Source of the DNA: DASZTU01 sp035493835
GTDB lineage: Bacteria > Pseudomonadota > Alphaproteobacteria > Rhizobiales > Devosiaceae
Reading direction: 5' to 3'
Length of the DNA: 45,548 bases
NCBI GenBank assembly: GCA_035493835.1
Contig: DATJHO010000063.1
Coordinates: 1-45,548 of the forward strand
Position numbers and translations under genes: made by a program. This document shows positions 42,500 through 45,548 of the stretch, piece by piece (the stretch's first letter is position 1; every line of letters starts with the position of its first letter). Under the pieces are notes generated by a model. The model worked only from the letters and a program-made list of their open reading frames with translations. It was not told where the DNA came from and searched no databases.

Positions 42500-43867
42500 A
42501 TGCACGGCGCTCATCATTTCTCCCCACCGATCGAAAGCCGCGACGACCTGATCGAAGTGCTGGCCCGCGGTAGCAAACCGAAAGAGCGCTGGCGCATTGG
42601 CACCGAGCACGAAAAGCACGTGTTCCATACCAATCCGTTGCGGCCGGTCACCTATGACGGACCGGACGGGATTCACGCCTTGCTGGCAGGCGTTGCCGAA
42701 AAGACCGGCTGGGCGCCGATCATGGACCGCGACGTGATCATCGGTCTACAGGGGCCGTCGGGGCAGGGGGCGATCTCGCTCGAACCGGGCGGCCAGTTCG
42801 AGCTTTCGGGCGCGCCGGTCGCCGATTTGCACGAGACAGCACGGGAAACATTGGAGCACCTGGCGCTCACCAAGGCGATCGGTGGTCCGCTCGACATCCA
42901 TTTTCTGGGCCTGGGCGTCACGCCGCTTTGGTCGGTCAAGGACATCCCCGCGATGCCCAAGAGCCGCTACGGCATCATGACGCCGTATATGGACAAGGTC
43001 GGCACGCTCGGCACCTCGATGATGTACCGCTCGGCGACGGTGCAGACCAATCTCGACTTTTCCGATGAAGCCGACATGGTCAAGAAGCTGCGCGTCAGCC
43101 TGGCGCTGCAGCCGGTCGCAACGGCGCTGTTCGCCAATTCGCCCTTCGTCGACGGCAAGGATAGCGGCTATCTCAGCTTCCGCTCGCATATCTGGCTCAA
43201 TACCGACAATGCGCGCACCGGCATGCTGCCCTTCGCCTTCGATCCAGGCATGGGTTTTGAGCGCTATGTCGATCATGCGCTCGACGTGCCGATGTATTTC
43301 GTTATTCGCAATCACCGCTATATCGACGTCTCCGGCGAAAGCTTCCGCAGCTTCCTCGAGGGCAAGCTGCCCCAACTCCCCGGCGAAAAGCCGACGATCG
43401 AGGATTGGGAAGACCATCTTTCGACGCTGTTCCCGGAAGTGCGGCTGAAGCAGTTCCTCGAAATGCGCGGCGCCGACATGGGCTCGGCGGATTCGATCAC
43501 GGCGCTCGCTGCCTTTTGGGTGGGGCTGCTCTATGATGGCGCCGCCCTCGATGCGGCCTGGGACTTGGTGAAGAGCTGGACCGCCGAGGAACGCCAGCAG
43601 ATGCGCAACGAAGTGCCTCGGACGGCGCTCTCGACCCCGTTCCGCAAGGGCACCGTCTACGACGTCGCCCGCGAAGCCCTGGCGATCTCGACCGCCGGCC
43701 TCACCAATCGCGGTCGGCTCAGCGATGGCCACAGCGAAGCGATCCACCTCGCCTCGCTGGAGCAGACGTTGCAACTGCGCAAAACCCCCGCCGAGCGCTG
43801 GCTTGACCTCTATCGCGGCGAGTGGGCCGGCGATCTGACGCGCATTTTTGCGGCGGCTGAGCTGTAG
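42500..43867 (+). CDS. gshA: Glutamate-cysteine ligase, plant/alphaproteobacterial type
   Basis: 455 residues from ATG 42500, with AGGA six bases upstream; an open frame from 42431 is not family-like. The sequence has the GshA type-3 (plant-like) signature: WRIGTEHEKHVFH near 33-45, GLQGPSGQGAISLEPGGQFE near 82-101, then MPKSRYGIMTPYM and AFDPGMGFERYVDHAL. The glutamates in these motifs bind the metal-ATP and glutamate. It catalyses the first step of glutathione synthesis. Length and motifs are those of the Rhizobiales enzyme. It follows rsmE, probably co-transcribed. gshB is not in the window. Confidence 0.96.
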   Translation: MHGAHHFSPPIESRDDLIEVLARGSKPKERWRIGTEHEKHVFHTNPLRPVTYDGPDGIHALLAGVAEKTGWAPIMDRDVIIGLQGPSGQGAISLEPGGQFELSGAPVADLHETARETLEHLALTKAIGGPLDIHFLGLGVTPLWSVKDIPAMPKSRYGIMTPYMDKVGTLGTSMMYRSATVQTNLDFSDEADMVKKLRVSLALQPVATALFANSPFVDGKDSGYLSFRSHIWLNTDNARTGMLPFAFDPGMGFERYVDHALDVPMYFVIRNHRYIDVSGESFRSFLEGKLPQLPGEKPTIEDWEDHLSTLFPEVRLKQFLEMRGADMGSADSITALAAFWVGLLYDGAALDAAWDLVKSWTAEERQQMRNEVPRTALSTPFRKGTVYDVAREALAISTAGLTNRGRLSDGHSEAIHLASLEQTLQLRKTPAERWLDLYRGEWAGDLTRIFAAAEL

Positions 43868-43901
43868 TAGCGGGGCCTTCGCCCCAAGCTCGGTGCGCGC
43901 C

Positions 43902-44020
43902 GCTCCCCCTCGCCCTGACCCTCTCGCCAGAGAGGCGAGGGGACGATGGAGCCGCAAGGGTGCAGCAAAGAAAACCCTCACCCCTCTGGGGAGAGGGTGG
44001 CCGGCAGGCCGGTGCGGGGT
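43902..44020. repeat. Palindromic repeat pair between gshA and the ABC permease
   Basis: Two G/C palindromes occur: one around ccctctcgccagagaggcga (about 43919-43938) with ctccccctcg/cgagggga flanks, and one around cacccctctggggagagggt (about 43980-44000). They lie between convergent genes and may act as bidirectional terminators. They are related in style, not identity, to the copy A/B units. Confidence 0.55.
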
Positions 44021-44046
44021 AGCCATAACCTTGGGCGATGCTGGTC

Positions 44047-44805
44047 TTACCGCGTCTGCGCCCGGAGCACGCGCTCGCCGATCCAGGCGCCCAGCAGCAC
44101 CAAAATCACCGCCAGCACCAGGCCGATGCCAACGATCGGGGCGGTGAAATCGCCGCGGAACACGGCGCGCAACGCTTCGACGATATGCTTGAACGGGTTG
44201 AAGTCCGAGAGGACCTGCAGCCATTGCGGCGCCAGCGCCATGGGCAGCAAAATGCCCGAGAGCAACAGGATCGGCAGCGCCAGCATGTTGACCACCGGCG
44301 CGAGCGCGTCCTCGCTCTTGGTGGCAAGGGCGATCGCGTTGGAGATGAACGAGAACGCCGCCCCCAATAGCGCGACCAGCACCAAGGCGACCAGCAGTGC
44401 CACCGCCGGCACCCGCAGGCCGAAGAAATAGGCGCAGATCACCAGGACAATCGCCTGCGCCACGATCACCACCACGTCGCGCAAGGTGCGGCCGGCGATC
44501 AGCGACACGCGGGCCGCGGGCGTCACCATCTGCCGGTCGATCACCCCTGACCGCCATTCGGCGATGATGCCGAAGCCGACGAACAGCCCGCCAAAGATGC
44601 CGAGCTGGACCAAAAGGCCGGGGACAAACACCTGCCAGGCATCACCCTCGAAACCGGAGGTTTTCGCCACCGTCTGCAGCAGCGGTCCGAAGAGTACGAG
44701 GTAAAGAATCGGCTGCAACAGGCCAATCACCACCCACATCGGCTGACGCAACGACAGGCGCATCGAGCGCGAAAAGATGATCCAGGTATCGCGGAAGAAG
44801 GTCAT
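44047..44805 (-). CDS. ABC-2 permease, multidrug/daunorubicin exporter type
   Basis: 252 residues with six membrane helices. The opening FRDTWIIFSRSMRLSLRQPM and the first helix with LLQPILYLVLFGPLLQTV are typical of DrrB-like permeases. Later motifs are GIIAEWRSGVIDRQMVTPAA near 79-98 (coupling region) and LPILLLSGILLPMALAPQWL, then SDFNPFKHIVEALRA. It pairs with the ATPase at 45104-45548 to pump drugs or lipids out of the inner membrane. Between the two genes are about 300 bases of repeat DNA, so co-transcription is not certain. No cytosolic fusion or extra domain was seen. Confidence 0.92.
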   Translation of the reverse strand: MTFFRDTWIIFSRSMRLSLRQPMWVVIGLLQPILYLVLFGPLLQTVAKTSGFEGDAWQVFVPGLLVQLGIFGGLFVGFGIIAEWRSGVIDRQMVTPAARVSLIAGRTLRDVVVIVAQAIVLVICAYFFGLRVPAVALLVALVLVALLGAAFSFISNAIALATKSEDALAPVVNMLALPILLLSGILLPMALAPQWLQVLSDFNPFKHIVEALRAVFRGDFTAPIVGIGLVLAVILVLLGAWIGERVLRAQTR

Positions 44806-44960
44806 GCTCTTGTCCTCGATGGTGGTGGTGATTGTGTTTGTTGCCCATGGTCGACAGGCTCACCATGAGGCGGTGGTTGTGGCTCGAATTTTGCGGCTGC
44901 TGCAGGTTGAAGACCTTCATGCTGAGCTGCTCAATGTAAGGATGGCGTCGCTCCTTCGTC

Positions 44961-45072
44961 TCCCTCCCCTTGAGGGGACGGATCAGGGGTGGGGGTGTTG
45001 CCCCAACTCAGTGCGGGTGGAACAACCCCACCCGGCTGCCGCCACCCTCCCCTCAAGGGGGAGGGAACTCGT
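44961..45072. repeat. Palindromic intergenic repeat, copies C and D, inside an ABC operon
   Basis: A unit with tccctccccttgaggggacg starts at 44961, and a second with caaccccacccggctgccgc and cctcccctcaagggggaggg runs from 45023 to 45072. They match copies A and B. They lie in the 298-base gap (44806-45103) between the exporter ATPase and its permease, where no gene was recognised. Confidence 0.75.
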
Positions 45073-45103
45073 GGCGCCGCCTCTTCCCATTACCTCTGGC
45101 ACG

Positions 45104-45548
45104 CTAATCCCGCAAACTCCGCCCAGTCAGCGTCAAGAATACGTCGTCCAGCGTCGGCCGGTTCACTTCGACCCCGATCGCCTCGATGCCGGATTTCACC
45201 AAATCGCCGAGCAGGACGGGCAAGGCCGAGCCGCCATCGGGCACGTGGAAGCGCACGAGGTTGGCATCGATTGTCGGTACATCGGCGCCCTTGAGCGCTG
45301 CTGCGATTCCCGTCGCCCGCACCGCGTCGGCCTCGGTGCGCAGGGTCAGGGTGATAGTGTCGCCGGAAACCCGCTTCTTCAGCTCGGCCGGCGTGCCCTC
45401 GGCGACAATCTCGCCCTTGTCGATGATGAGGATGCGATCGGCGAGCGAATCCGCCTCGTCCATGTAGTGTGTGGTGAGGAAAACCGTGGTGCCGAGTTCG
45501 TCGCGGAGTTTTCGGATGTGGGTCCAGAGATTGGCCCGGCTTTGCGGG
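45104..45548 (-). CDS. ABC exporter ATPase, drug-resistance type, C-terminal part only
   Basis: The gene runs off the right edge, leaving 147 codons. The first visible residues include RANLWTHIRKLRDELGTTVF, then the H-loop TTHYMDEADSLADRI. The region after it, KGEIVAEGTPAELKKRVSGD, and the C-terminal accessory part are typical of DrrA-like ATPases. Walker A, signature and Walker B lie outside the window. It ends with RPTLDDVFLTLTGRSLRD, the usual family C-terminus. It should energise the permease at 44047-44805. Confidence 0.92.
   Translation of the reverse strand, partial: PQSRANLWTHIRKLRDELGTTVFLTTHYMDEADSLADRILIIDKGEIVAEGTPAELKKRVSGDTITLTLRTEADAVRATGIAAALKGADVPTIDANLVRFHVPDGGSALPVLLGDLVKSGIEAIGVEVNRPTLDDVFLTLTGRSLRD

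Noticed and set aside
42746..44557. 603-codon minus-strand open frame over gshA and the ABC permease
   Set aside because: It crosses two well-supported genes and a repeat region, and has no family-like sequence.

Overview
The window is high-GC DNA with dense, overlapping operons. It looks like a chromosomal segment of an alphaproteobacterium of the order Hyphomicrobiales (Rhizobiales). The support is the che operon layout, the neighbouring ubiA, rsmE and gshA genes, a plant-type glutamate-cysteine ligase and the short palindromic intergenic repeats. A Devosia-like genus is a guess only.

Region 1 (1-10903, + strand) is a chemotaxis operon: the end of cheY, then cheA, cheW, two membrane chemoreceptors, a second cheW, cheR, cheB, and a soluble 595-residue protein with two receptor-like hairpin motifs. 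Most junctions are short or overlapping, so the array core, adaptation enzymes and receptors are made together. An MFS drug-type exporter lies convergently after it (11026-12432, -).

Region 2 (12643-19570) is a divergent pair of operons around a 173-bp promoter region. Leftward are a NitT/TauT-type importer (binding protein, permease, ATPase) and, overlapping it, a second ATPase of the efflux type. Rightward are a Tat-exported cupredoxin-fold protein, a YVTN beta-propeller, a periplasmic binding protein and an ABC-2 permease. The second ATPase and the rightward genes match the PQQ-alcohol-dehydrogenase-associated ABC system (Ped type, related to the Lut lanthanide cluster). Its ATPase and permease therefore sit at opposite ends of the divergon. 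No quinoprotein dehydrogenase or TonB receptor is in the window.

Region 3 (19704-28534) is oxidative-stress and redox housekeeping: a flavin monooxygenase-like protein, Dps, a secreted beta-helix protein with a cadherin/VCBS-like tail, catalase with a small downstream gene, divergent oxyR with both redox cysteines, a 3-hydroxyisobutyrate-dehydrogenase-like enzyme and a zinc alcohol dehydrogenase.

Region 4 (28636-38301) is accessory. It holds two unrecognised coiled-coil proteins, insertion-sequence debris, and a compact cluster (31137-36769) that appears to encode the whole route to polyprenyl-phosphate-D-arabinose: a UbiA/HAD fusion (DPPR synthase plus phosphatase), GtrA, DprE1 and DprE2, with a divergent GT-C-like membrane glycosyltransferase. 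The order GtrA-DprE1-DprE2 is that of the mycobacterial arabinan locus. Broken IS5- and ISL3-type transposases border it on the right. This cluster and Region 2 are the most interesting parts of the window. A 177-residue unrecognised protein and a strong terminator close the region.

Region 5 (38316-45548) is mostly core: a cupin, an aldo/keto reductase, a SPOR-domain protein, ubiA, rsmE, gshA, and a drug-type ABC exporter cut by the window edge, whose two genes are separated by palindromic repeats. No tRNA, rRNA or CRISPR array was recognised.
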